DNA of 64,000 bases, taken from assembly GCF_014779665.1 (NCBI RefSeq), contig NZ_JACXYY010000002.1, positions 558,001 through 622,000 of the forward strand, in the 5' to 3' direction. The DNA is from Nocardioides hwasunensis (GTDB taxonomy: Bacteria > Actinomycetota > Actinomycetes > Propionibacteriales > Nocardioidaceae). A program made the translations under genes and the position numbers. The notes below the pieces were generated by a model. It saw only the letters and a program-made list of their open reading frames with translations. It was not told where the DNA came from and searched no databases. Positions 7,587 through 15,396 of the stretch are shown piece after piece. Numbering within the stretch: the first letter of the stretch is position 1; the number at the start of each line of letters is the position of its first letter.

Positions 7587-7845
7587 TCACAGGTCACCGC
7601 TGGACTCTGCGTCCAGCACGCGCTGGATGATCTCGGTGATGGAGATGCTCGTGACTCTAGGCACGGAGACGTAGTCGCCCTCGACCCACGCGGCTCTGTG
7701 GAGGGACCGCGCACCTTCGGGTGTTCCGGTCATCGCCGTGCGCGACGGTCGTGGTGGCGTGCTCGTCGAGGAGCTCGCGGGTCACGGCGAACGGAGCATC
7801 CGGAATCACCTGGTCGACTACGTGCATGGATGCCCGGTCCGATAG
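7587..7845 (-). pseudogene. Relic of an ethanolamine-phosphate/adenylyl-type cytidylyltransferase
   Basis: One frame reads VVDQVIPDAPFAVTRELLDE followed by HATTTVAHGDD. This matches the C-terminal half of CTP:phosphoethanolamine cytidylyltransferase-like proteins, where the motif is VxEVVxxAPYxVTxELL then CHG. A second frame then gives GDYVSVPRVTSISITEIIQR and VLDAESSGDL followed by a stop at 7587-7589, matching the final T-T-D-L-I helix of the same fold. The N-terminal nucleotide-binding HxGH half is gone and the two pieces are out of frame. It lies 27 bp before uppS and probably belonged to the same operon. The right-hand boundary is approximate. The 75 bases up to 7920 show nothing recognisable. 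Confidence 0.6.
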
Positions 7846-7920
7846 ACACGGCACGACCATCCGCTCGTGAACATGCCTGGATCCCCACCCTCGTGGTGAC
7901 GGGTGGGGTGTGGGGCGGGG

Positions 7921-9321
7921 TCATGGTCGGACGGGTGGGTCGAGCGCAGTGGTCCCTGTGTGGTCGCGTCGGTAGCGATGCTCGTGGGGGCTGGTCCACT
8001 CGAAGACACCGGGGTCGAGCATGCGGTAGCGCCAACCGGTGTGTGTCTTGAGTCGGTGGTGGGTCCGGCAGAGGGCGGCGAGGTTGCCGGTCTCGGTGGG
8101 TCCGGTCTGGGGTCTGGCGTCGGTGTCTGCGTCGTGGTCGAAGGGGATGATGTGGTCGACGTCGCAGGCTCGGGCTGGTCTGCTGCACCAGGGGAACACG
8201 CACGTGCGGTCGCGCAGGGTGACGTGTTCGCGGATCCGGTCCGGGACCTCGTACGCCGGGGTGGCGAGCTGCTGGTGGAGGTCGATGACGGGCGTGACGG
8301 TCACCTCGGTGCGGGAGTCGGCGCACCAGGCCTGAATCTGGTCGAGGAGGGCGAGGCAGCGGGCGTGTTCCATGCGGCCGGTCGGACCGAACACGGTGGT
8401 GTCGCCGGACACGGCAGCGTCGAAGTGGGCGTACAGGATGACCTGCCGCGCGGAGGGAAGTCCGTCGTGGTCGTCGGCGTCGCGGGTCTCGCCTGGTCCG
8501 GTGCCGTGGTGGAAGAGGTCGAGGGCGGTCTGGATGCGGGCGAGGTCGCCGAGTGCTTTCGCGCGTCGGACGTCGAGCGACTCCGTCGATCCCATCGCCT
8601 TGCGCGCCTTCGCACCATGCGCGAGGGCGTTGTCGATGTCGATGCTGTCGGCGAGGTCGACCTCGGCCTCGATGCGGACGGTGCCAGCGAAATGGACGTC
8701 CTGGCCGTGCACGCTCACATGGCGCGGGTCGACATGCAGGTAGCCGTCCTCGGGATCAGCAGCGGGATCAGGTGCCCCCAGATCGAAGCGGGTGATGGCC
8801 TCGGCGACAAGCCGATCGAGCTGCGCGGGACCGACACGTGCAGCAACAGCGGCGACCTGGACGTCGACCCACCCGGCTGCCTCGACAGTCAGGGCAGGGC
8901 TGGTGTGGATGGTGGCTTCGGCGACCGACCGTGCCCGCCAGGCAGGCACTGCGCCGGCGCGGACTTGTGCCCAGAGGCGGGGGAGACGGTGGCGGAGCTC
9001 GAGGGCGTGTCCGATGAGGTTCTTCGCCGCCGTCGTGGAGATGCCGAGGACGGTGCCGAGCTCCGCGATACAGAACTCCGCCACGAGCGGGCAGCCGGGA
9101 CCGGCGATGGGTTCCTCGTGCTCACACCCCGGCACCGTGAACGCGGCGGCGGAGTGGATGGACTCGGGTGGGTGGAGGTCGGCCCACCGGGCGGCGAGGT
9201 CGAGCTGCTCTGCTGCGGCGGCGTTCTCAGCCTCGCGGGCCGCGCGGATCGAGGCGAGCAGCGCGGAGGCGGAGAGGTCGTCTGCCTCTGCCTCGGGTGC
9301 GCCTGCCGGTGGGTCGATCAT
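7921..9321 (-). CDS. DUF222 / 13E12-type HNH endonuclease (intact)
   Basis: 466 aa from ATG 9321. The DUF222 region fills about residues 20-330 (helical, e.g. AEQLDLAARWADLHP, AKNLIGHALELRHRLPRLW). The C-terminal HNH domain starts at RDRTCVFPWCSRPARACDVD and contains the core H-I-I-P-F followed by NLAALCRTHHRLKTH. These proteins (13E12 repeat family in mycobacteria) are multi-copy and their role is not settled. A TCGATC-N4-GTTCGA palindrome overlaps the start codon, resembling the actinobacterial LexA box. A repeat element starts 83 bp upstream and recurs before the second DUF222 gene of this window. An upstream ATG (9414) is in frame but would read through the palindrome. Confidence 0.9.
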   Translation of the reverse strand: MIDPPAGAPEAEADDLSASALLASIRAAREAENAAAAEQLDLAARWADLHPPESIHSAAAFTVPGCEHEEPIAGPGCPLVAEFCIAELGTVLGISTTAAKNLIGHALELRHRLPRLWAQVRAGAVPAWRARSVAEATIHTSPALTVEAAGWVDVQVAAVAARVGPAQLDRLVAEAITRFDLGAPDPAADPEDGYLHVDPRHVSVHGQDVHFAGTVRIEAEVDLADSIDIDNALAHGAKARKAMGSTESLDVRRAKALGDLARIQTALDLFHHGTGPGETRDADDHDGLPSARQVILYAHFDAAVSGDTTVFGPTGRMEHARCLALLDQIQAWCADSRTEVTVTPVIDLHQQLATPAYEVPDRIREHVTLRDRTCVFPWCSRPARACDVDHIIPFDHDADTDARPQTGPTETGNLAALCRTHHRLKTHTGWRYRMLDPGVFEWTSPHEHRYRRDHTGTTALDPPVRP

Positions 9322-9329
9322 TTGTTCGA
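9314..9329. promoter_or_regulatory. LexA/SOS-box-like palindrome over the start of the DUF222-HNH gene
   Basis: TCGATC-ATTT-GTTCGA on the plus strand differs at one of twelve arm positions from the mycobacterial-type SOS box TCGAAC-N4-GTTCGA. It overlaps the ATG at 9321, where a repressor would block transcription. LexA control of 13E12-family genes has been reported in mycobacteria (established knowledge, from memory); here it is an inference. Confidence 0.5.
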
Positions 9330-9403
9330 TTGTACCGGCGACCACCGACAACGGCCATCGCGGAATCGGATCTGTGGGGACTGATGTCGACGGCGGTGCC
9401 TTT

Positions 9404-9513
9404 GGTTTCGACACGGTCGCTGCGCGACCTGCTCAACCGGCGGGCGGGGGTGTGCGACCTGCTCAACCGGCGGGAGGGGGTCTGCGACCTGCTCGACCGG
9501 CGGGGCATAGCGG
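9404..9513 (+). repeat. Dispersed repeat (GGTTTCGACAC...CTCAACCGGCGG) with three 30-bp tandem units
   Basis: The stretch from 9404 reads GGTTTCGACACGGTCGCTGC and ends TGCTCAACCGGCGG. The terminal part is tandemly repeated with a 30-bp period at 9424, 9454 and 9484, each unit starting GCGACCTGCTC. The same element, closer to its usual actinobacterial form, occurs twice at 61275-61381. Orientation relative to the adjacent DUF222-HNH gene is the same at both loci. Confidence 0.8.
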
Positions 9514-9674
9514 TTGCCCGACGCCGAGCTCCTGACCTACGAGCGCCCCGTCGAGACCAGCTGCGGCGCATCGACGCTCGGGCGTGCGTCGCCGCAGGAG
9601 CGGTGGACGGTGGACGGTGGACGGTGGGGAGCGTCGCGGTCGCGGTCGCGGCGGCCGATGTCATCGCCCGAGGC
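9514..9674. other. Non-coding stretch with a short GGTGGAC tandem repeat
   Basis: Between the repeat element and the GNAT gene no coding pattern is visible. It includes three perfect GGTGGAC units at 9602-9622 plus a degenerate fourth. Together with the element at 9404-9513 this makes a 365-bp gap without a gene. Confidence 0.6.
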
Positions 9675-9680
9675 TACTGT
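9675..9680 (+). promoter_or_regulatory. -10 element TACTGT, leaderless promoter of the GNAT gene
   Basis: TACTGT fits TANNNT and ends 6 nt before ATG 9687; there is no ribosome binding site. Confidence 0.45.
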
Positions 9681-9686
9681 CGGCCC

Positions 9687-10277
9687 ATGGCCGCACCGCC
9701 CGCCGCGCCGGCGTACACCACCCGGCTGCTGAGCCCGGAGACGTGGGACGACTTCGCCGCGCTGGTGGAGGCCAACAACGGGGTGTGGGGCGGGTGCTGG
9801 TGCATCGGCTTCCACCCCGAGGGGCTCGGCGGCACGGCGGAGGACCACCGCACGGCCAAGCGGGCCCACGCCGACCGCGGCACGGTCCACCAGGTGCTGG
9901 TCTACGACGGCGACACGTGCGTGGGGTGGTGCCAGTTCGGCACGCCCGACGAGCTGCCCCACATCAAGAACCTGAAGGCCTACGAGAAGGAGCTCGACGA
10001 GCTGCCGCAGTGGCGGATCGGGTGCATCTTCACCGGGAGCCGGCACCGGGAGAAGGGGGTCGCGCGCGCCGCGGTGACAGCCGCCCTCCACCAGATCGCC
10101 CGCCACGGAGGGGGAGTGGTCGAGGCCTACCCCGAGCAGGTGGTCGACCGGAAGCCGCAGCGCGGGGCCTACCTCCACACCGGTCCCGAGACCCTCTACG
10201 AGGACCTCGGCTTCGTGCGTGACCGACAGATCGCCACGTGGCGGTGGGTGATGCGACTCGAGGTCGGGAGCGACTGA
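9687..10277 (+). CDS. GNAT family N-acetyltransferase
   Basis: 196 aa. It contains TTRLLSPETWDDFAALVE, a Trp/Cys-rich NNGVWGGCWCIGFHPEG, the strand VLVYDGDTCVGWCQFG, then IGCIFTGSRHREKGVARAAV, which is the acetyl-CoA-binding region, and YEDLGFVRDRQIATWRWVM at the C-terminus. This is the GNAT subtype seen as single-domain proteins of about 200 aa in actinobacteria. The substrate is not known. ATG 9687 is used because it sits at the end of non-coding sequence and a -10 hexamer is placed for a leaderless transcript. The frame is open upstream through the repeat, but that part has no coding character. Confidence 0.85.
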   Translation: MAAPPAAPAYTTRLLSPETWDDFAALVEANNGVWGGCWCIGFHPEGLGGTAEDHRTAKRAHADRGTVHQVLVYDGDTCVGWCQFGTPDELPHIKNLKAYEKELDELPQWRIGCIFTGSRHREKGVARAAVTAALHQIARHGGGVVEAYPEQVVDRKPQRGAYLHTGPETLYEDLGFVRDRQIATWRWVMRLEVGSD

Positions 10278-10347
10278 ACCGGCCCGGCGCCGATAGGCTG
10301 CGAGGCGACGCGGGCGCGACCCGTGCCCCACGACCCGAAGGACGACC

Positions 10348-11418
10348 ATGGCCGGCGGACTCTTCGCCCTCCTCGACGACGTCGCCGCCCTCGCGCGCAT
10401 CGCCGCCGCCAGCGTCGACGACGTGGGTGCGGCCGCGGGCCGCGCGAGCGTCAAGGCCGCAGGCGTGGTCGTCGACGACACCGCGGTGACCCCGCAGTAC
10501 CTCCACGGCTCGGCCGCGGAGCGCGAGCTGCCGATCATCCGCAAGATCGCCACCGGATCGCTGCGCAACAAGCTCGTGTTCATCCTGCCCGCGGCGGTGC
10601 TGCTCGGGCAGTTCCTCCCGGGCCTGCTCCCGGTCATCCTCATCTTCGGCGGCGGGTTCTTGGCCTACGAGGGCGCGCACAAGGTGCACGAGAAGTACGC
10701 CGGGCACGCGACCGAGGCCGACCAGCAGGTCGCCACGCAGGGCGAGTTCACCCCCGAGCACGAGGAGCGGACCATCGCGCAGGCGGTGCGCACCGACTTC
10801 ATCCTCAGTGCCGAGATCATGGTGATCGCGCTGAAGGAGGTCGTCAGCTCCGACGCCGACGCCAGCATCTGGATGCGGGCGATCGTGCTCGCCGTGGTGG
10901 CGATCGTCATCACCGTGCTCGTCTACGGGGTCGTCGCGCTCATCGTGAAGATGGACGACGTCGGCCTCCACCTCGCGGGCAAGTCGTCGAAGGCCTCGCA
11001 GCGAGTCGGCCTCGCGCTGGTCGCCGGCATGCCGAAGCTCCTGGCCGCGATCGCCGCGATCGGCACGCTCGCCATGCTGTGGGTCGGCGGCCACATCTTC
11101 CTGGTCAGCCTCTACGAGATCGGCGGTCATGACGGACTGCTCGAGGGCACCGGCATCGGCGACGTCCTCCACGCTCCCTACGACCTCGTGCACCACTGGG
11201 AGGTGGCGGTCCACGACGCCGTCGGCGGAGCGATCGGCGGCCTGGCCGGATGGCTGCTCAACACCGTGGTCTCGGCGATCGTCGGGCTCGTGGTCGGCGC
11301 GCTCGTGCTGGTCGTCCTGCGGGCCGTCGGCATCGGCGGCCACGGTGGTGACGAGCACGCCGGCGAGCACGTGACGGAGCCCGGTGTGGGCGCCGCCGAC
11401 GATTCCCCGAATCGCTGA
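10348..11418 (+). CDS. DUF808 domain-containing membrane protein (YedI-like)
   Basis: 356 aa. The N-terminus MAGGLFALLDDVAALARIAAASVDD and the segment DDTAVTPQYLHG, RELPIIRKIATGSLRNK are characteristic of DUF808/YedI proteins. At least five hydrophobic segments follow, beginning with FILPAAVLLGQFLPGLLPVI, and the conserved YEGAHKVHEK lies after the first pair. The C-terminus is a soluble His/Gly/Glu tail. Predicted to be an inner-membrane protein of unknown function. AAGGACG lies just upstream of ATG 10348. The gene stands alone between the GNAT gene and ahcY. Confidence 0.9.
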   Translation: MAGGLFALLDDVAALARIAAASVDDVGAAAGRASVKAAGVVVDDTAVTPQYLHGSAAERELPIIRKIATGSLRNKLVFILPAAVLLGQFLPGLLPVILIFGGGFLAYEGAHKVHEKYAGHATEADQQVATQGEFTPEHEERTIAQAVRTDFILSAEIMVIALKEVVSSDADASIWMRAIVLAVVAIVITVLVYGVVALIVKMDDVGLHLAGKSSKASQRVGLALVAGMPKLLAAIAAIGTLAMLWVGGHIFLVSLYEIGGHDGLLEGTGIGDVLHAPYDLVHHWEVAVHDAVGGAIGGLAGWLLNTVVSAIVGLVVGALVLVVLRAVGIGGHGGDEHAGEHVTEPGVGAADDSPNR

Positions 11419-11514
11419 GCGCAGTCCTACTCTCTATCTCGTCCGCGCGGGAGATCCCGACGATGCACAGATGTGCGGCGCAGACGCACCTCCTCGACTT
11501 CCAGGAGACAACAG

Positions 11515-12957
11515 ATGGACTTCAAGGTCGCTGACCTCAGCCTCGCGGCGTACGGCCGCAAGGAGATCGAGCTCGCCGAGCACGAGATGCCGGGCCTGAT
11601 GGCCATGCGCGAGCGCTACGGCAAGGAGCAGCCCCTCGCGGGCGCCCGCATCGCCGGCTCGCTGCACATGACGATCCAGACCGCCGTGCTGATCGAGACC
11701 CTCGCGGCTCTCGGCGCGGACATCCGCTGGGCCACCTGCAACATCTTCTCGACCCAGGACCACGCAGCCGCCGCGGTCGTCGTCGGTCCCGAGGGCACCG
11801 CCGAGGACCCGCAGGGCGTGCCGGTCTTCGCCTGGAAGGGCGAGAGCCTCGCCGAGTACTGGGACGAGGCCGAGAAGGTCTTCGACTTCGCCGACGGCGG
11901 GCCCAACATGCTGCTCGACGACGGCGGCGACATCACCATGCTGCTGCACCTCGGCGTCGAGTTCGAGAAGGCGGGCGCGGTCCCGTCGCAGGACTCCACC
12001 GACAACGAGGAGTTCAAGGAGGTGCTGCGCGTCCTGGCCCGCTCGCTCGAGTCCGACCCGCAGCGCTGGACCAAGCGCGCTCCGCTCGTCAAGGGCGTCT
12101 CGGAGGAGACCACCACCGGTGTGCTCCGCCTCTACGAGCGCTTCAAGGAGGGCACGCTCCTCTTCCCGGCGATCAACGTCAACGACTCGGTCACCAAGTC
12201 GAAGTTCGACAACAAGTACGGCTGCCGGCACTCGCTGGTCGACGGCATCAACCGCGCCACCGACGTGATGATCGGTGGCAAGGTCGCGGTCGTGTGCGGC
12301 TACGGCGACGTCGGCAAGGGCTCCGCCGAGTCCCTGCGCGGCCAGGGTGCCCGCGTCATCGTCACCGAGATCGACCCGATCTGCGCGCTGCAGGCCGCCA
12401 TGGACGGCTACGAGGTCAAGCGCCTCGAGTCCGTCGTCGAGACCGCCGACATCTTCATCACCACGACCGGCAACTTCGACATCATCACGGTCGAGCACTT
12501 CCACAAGATGAAGCACCAGGCGATCGTCGGCAACATCGGTCACTTCGACAACGAGATCAACATGGCCGGTCTCGCGAAGATCCCGGGCATCGTCAAGGAC
12601 GAGATCAAGCCGCAGGTCCACCAGTGGATCTTCCCGGCCGAGGACGACAAGCCGGCCAAGAAGGTCATCGTGCTGTCCGAGGGCCGCCTGCTCAACCTGG
12701 GCAACGCCACCGGCCACCCGTCGTTCGTGATGTCGAACTCCTTCACCAACCAGGTGCTGGCCCAGATCGAGCTGTTCGCCAAGGCCGACGACTACGAGCT
12801 GGGCGTGCACGTGCTGCCCAAGCACCTCGACGAGGAGGTCGCCCGCCTGCACCTCGACGCCCTGGGCGTGGAGCTCACCGAGCTCACCAAGGAGCAGGCC
12901 GGCTACCTCGGTGTCCCGGTCGAGGGCCCGTACAAGTCCGACCACTACCGCTACTGA
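11515..12957 (+). CDS. ahcY: S-adenosylhomocysteine hydrolase
   Basis: 480 aa. It hydrolyses S-adenosylhomocysteine to adenosine and homocysteine, relieving product inhibition of methyltransferases, using bound NAD. Visible: substrate region [62 protein letters not shown], the Rossmann motif [24 protein letters not shown], and the C-terminal NAD-contacting tail ending [10 protein letters not shown]. Length agrees with the actinobacterial form, which has an insertion compared with short bacterial enzymes. ATG 11515 is preceded by CCAGGAGA. The 97-bp leader shows no SAH riboswitch that I can recognise. MtrA follows 37 bp later with its own promoter. Confidence 0.97.
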   Translation: MDFKVADLSLAAYGRKEIELAEHEMPGLMAMRERYGKEQPLAGARIAGSLHMTIQTAVLIETLAALGADIRWATCNIFSTQDHAAAAVVVGPEGTAEDPQGVPVFAWKGESLAEYWDEAEKVFDFADGGPNMLLDDGGDITMLLHLGVEFEKAGAVPSQDSTDNEEFKEVLRVLARSLESDPQRWTKRAPLVKGVSEETTTGVLRLYERFKEGTLLFPAINVNDSVTKSKFDNKYGCRHSLVDGINRATDVMIGGKVAVVCGYGDVGKGSAESLRGQGARVIVTEIDPICALQAAMDGYEVKRLESVVETADIFITTTGNFDIITVEHFHKMKHQAIVGNIGHFDNEINMAGLAKIPGIVKDEIKPQVHQWIFPAEDDKPAKKVIVLSEGRLLNLGNATGHPSFVMSNSFTNQVLAQIELFAKADDYELGVHVLPKHLDEEVARLHLDALGVELTELTKEQAGYLGVPVEGPYKSDHYRY

Positions 12958-12982
12958 GCAGTACCCGGCGTGGGGCCAGCCA

Positions 12983-12988
12983 TAGACT
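12983..12988 (+). promoter_or_regulatory. -10 element TAGACT, leaderless promoter of mtrA
   Basis: TAGACT matches TANNNT and ends 6 nt before ATG 12995; no Shine-Dalgarno lies between. A matching -35 is not obvious. Confidence 0.5.
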
Positions 12989-12994
12989 GGTCTC

Positions 12995-13696
12995 ATGACT
13001 GACCTGCCCGAACCGGCACGTGGCAGCGTGCTCGTCGTCGACGACGACGCCTCCCTGGCGGAGATGCTCTCCATCGTCCTCCGCCAGGAGGGGTTCGACA
13101 GCCGCATCGTCGGCCGCGGCGACGTGGCCCTCGACGCGTTCCGCGACTACAAGCCCGACCTGGTCCTCCTCGACCTGATGCTGCCCGGCAAGGACGGCAT
13201 CGACGTCTGCAAGGAGATCCGCGCCGAGTCCGGCGTGCCCATCGTGATGCTCACCGCGAAGGGCGACACCGTCGACGTCGTCGTCGGCCTGGAGTCGGGG
13301 GCCGACGACTACATCGTCAAGCCCTTCAAGCCCAAGGAGCTCGTCGCGCGGGTCCGGGCGCGCGTGCGCCGCAACGACGTCGCGCCCGACGAGGGCCTCA
13401 CCATCGGTGACGTCACCATCGACGTCGCTGGCCACTCCGTCACGCGCGAGGGCACGCCGATCAACCTCACGCCGCTCGAGTTCGACCTGCTGGTGTGCCT
13501 GGCCCGCAAGCCGTGGCAGGTCTTCACCCGCGAGGTGCTGCTGGAGCAGGTGTGGGGCTACCGGCACAGCGCCGACACCCGCCTCGTCAACGTGCACGTC
13601 CAGAGGCTGCGCTCCAAGGTCGAGCACGACCCGGAGAACCCCGAGGTCGTCGTGACGGTGCGCGGAGTGGGCTACAAGGCCGGCAAGTCCGCGTGA
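12995..13696 (+). CDS. mtrA: Response regulator MtrA
   Basis: 233 aa, OmpR/PhoB type. The receiver domain spans residues 11-125 (acidic DDD at 16-18, phospho-acceptor Asp60 in VLLDLMLPGKDG, then MLTAKGD and the Lys in IVKPFKP). The winged-helix DNA-binding domain spans about 137-230 (LTPLEFDLLVCLARKP, FTREVLLEQVWGYRHSADTR, VVTVRGVGYKAG). MtrA controls cell division, cell-wall hydrolase and osmotic-response genes in actinobacteria. It is followed by mtrB and lpqB, the conserved signalling operon; mtrB starts 35 bp later. Confidence 0.96.
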   Translation: MTDLPEPARGSVLVVDDDASLAEMLSIVLRQEGFDSRIVGRGDVALDAFRDYKPDLVLLDLMLPGKDGIDVCKEIRAESGVPIVMLTAKGDTVDVVVGLESGADDYIVKPFKPKELVARVRARVRRNDVAPDEGLTIGDVTIDVAGHSVTREGTPINLTPLEFDLLVCLARKPWQVFTREVLLEQVWGYRHSADTRLVNVHVQRLRSKVEHDPENPEVVVTVRGVGYKAGKSA

Positions 13697-13731
13697 CGCA
13701 GGCCCGACCGTGACCTCGCCATGACGCCGCC

Positions 13732-15396
13732 ATGACCCCGCCTCCGGGCGCGACCACCCCGGCACCGGTTCCCACCGGCGGTCCCGGACGCGTACGTCGC
13801 CAGCTGGAGCGGCTGCCCGCCGTGCTGCGTCACGGCCCGGCCTTCTGGCGCCGCTCGCTCCAGGTGCGAGTCGTGCTGAGCACGCTGGTCCTCTCCGCGC
13901 TCGTCGTCGGCGTGGTGGGCTGGTTCCTCATCCAGCAGACGCGCGACGGCCTGCTCGAGCACCGGGTCGAGGCGGTCGTGCAGGAGGCCGAGGCCGAGAC
14001 CGAGTCGGCCCGCGCGGCGCTCGCGTCCACCTCGGGCCTCGACATGGACGAGTCGGGCCAGCAGGAGGCGCTGGTGCAGCCGATCCAGGCGCGTGGCGCC
14101 ACCCGGGGCTTCGCCGTCGTGCTCTCCCCGCCGATCGACGAGGGCGCGCGACTCGCCGACGGTGGTGCCAAGTTCACCGAGGGGCTCGACCTCTCCAGCG
14201 TCCCGGAGTCCCTCGAGGCGCGCTTCGACTCGGTGTCGCCCACGGCCTGGACCTACACCGACATCCGCACCACGCGACCGATCGCCGGCCTGCCCGAGGG
14301 CCCCGGCATCGTGGTCGGCAGCCAGGTGCGACTGCCGGCCGACGACAACACCTACACCCTCTACTACCTCTATCCCCTCGCCGAGCAGCAGGAGACCCTC
14401 GCCCTGGTCTCCCGGGCGATGCTGATCGCCGGTGTGCCCCTGCTCGTGCTGGTCGCGCTGCTCACCTGGCTGGTCACGCGGCAGGTCGTGACCCCGATCC
14501 GGATGGCCCGCCGGGTCGCCGAGCGGCTCGCGGCCGGTCACCTGCAGGAGCGGCTGCGCGTCCGCGGCGAGGACGACCTCGCCCGCCTGGCGATGTCGTT
14601 CAACCAGATGGCGTCCAACCTCCAGAAGCAGATCCGCCAGCTCGAGGAGCTCAGCCGGCTCCAGCGCCGGTTCGTCTCCGACGTCTCCCACGAGCTGCGT
14701 ACGCCGATCACGACCGTGCGGATGGCCAGCGACGTGATCCACGACGCCAGGCCCTTCCTCGACCCGGTCACCGGTCGGGCCGCCGAGCTGCTCCAGAAGG
14801 AGCTCGACCGCTTCGAGACGCTGCTCGCGGACCTGCTCGAGATCAGCCGGTTCGACGCCGGCGCCGCCGTCCTCGAGGCCGAGGACGTCGACCTGGTCGA
14901 CGTCGCCCGCCGCGTCGTCGACATGACCTCGGTGCTCGCCGAGCAGCGCGGCACCCGCGTCGTCCTGCACGAGCCGGGCACGCGGTGCGTGGCCGAGGCG
15001 GACGTGCGCCGGGTCGAGCGGATCGTGCGCAACCTGGTCACCAACGCCATCGACCACGCCGAGAGCCACGACGTGGAGATCTACCTCGGCACCGACCTCC
15101 AGTCGTCGGCCATCGCGGTGCGCGACCACGGAGTGGGGCTCGAGCCGGGGGAGTCGGCGATGGTGTTCAACAGGTTCTGGCGAGCCGATCCCGCCCGGGC
15201 CCGCACCAGCGGCGGCACCGGCCTGGGCCTGTCGATCTCGCTGGAGGACACCCACCTCCACGGCGGCTGGCTCCAGGCCTGGGGTCACCCCGGGCAGGGC
15301 GCCCAGTTCCGGCTCACCCTGCCGCGCCACCTCGGCGTTCAGCTGCGACACTCGCCGCTCCCGCTCGTGCCGACCGACGCGAGGGAGTCCGCATGA
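13732..15396 (+). CDS. mtrB: Sensor histidine kinase MtrB
   Basis: 554 aa. Two membrane helices (about 45-68 and 224-246) flank an extracytoplasmic sensor domain. They are followed by HAMP (RQVVTPIRMARRVAERLAAG), the dimerisation/phospho-acceptor domain with His320 in FVSDVSHELRTPITT, and an ATPase domain with the N box NLVTNAIDHA, G1 box DHGVGLEPGE and G2 box GTGLGLSIS. It phosphorylates MtrA. The ATG at 13732 comes 35 bp after mtrA. The 3' end overlaps lpqB by 4 bp (ATGA), consistent with LpqB acting on MtrB. Confidence 0.95.
   Translation: MTPPPGATTPAPVPTGGPGRVRRQLERLPAVLRHGPAFWRRSLQVRVVLSTLVLSALVVGVVGWFLIQQTRDGLLEHRVEAVVQEAEAETESARAALASTSGLDMDESGQQEALVQPIQARGATRGFAVVLSPPIDEGARLADGGAKFTEGLDLSSVPESLEARFDSVSPTAWTYTDIRTTRPIAGLPEGPGIVVGSQVRLPADDNTYTLYYLYPLAEQQETLALVSRAMLIAGVPLLVLVALLTWLVTRQVVTPIRMARRVAERLAAGHLQERLRVRGEDDLARLAMSFNQMASNLQKQIRQLEELSRLQRRFVSDVSHELRTPITTVRMASDVIHDARPFLDPVTGRAAELLQKELDRFETLLADLLEISRFDAGAAVLEAEDVDLVDVARRVVDMTSVLAEQRGTRVVLHEPGTRCVAEADVRRVERIVRNLVTNAIDHAESHDVEIYLGTDLQSSAIAVRDHGVGLEPGESAMVFNRFWRADPARARTSGGTGLGLSISLEDTHLHGGWLQAWGHPGQGAQFRLTLPRHLGVQLRHSPLPLVPTDARESA

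Noticed and set aside
7846..7920. Continuation of the cytidylyltransferase relic to its N-terminus
   Set aside because: No HxGH-like motif or other recognisable pattern could be read in any frame.
9424..9513. CRISPR-like array of three 30-bp units
   Set aside because: The units are contiguous without spacers and no cas genes are nearby; they are tandem expansion of part of the dispersed repeat.
9168..9686. N-terminal extension of the GNAT gene through the repeat region
   Set aside because: Translated repeat DNA has no GNAT character; the family begins at ATG 9687.
5661..9690. Integrated phage or genomic island
   Set aside because: No integrase, att repeats, tRNA or phage genes are visible; it looks like local decay plus a nuclease gene and repeat.
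11419..11514. SAH riboswitch before ahcY
   Set aside because: The leader is short and I do not find the conserved riboswitch core pattern; a covariance search would be needed to overturn this.
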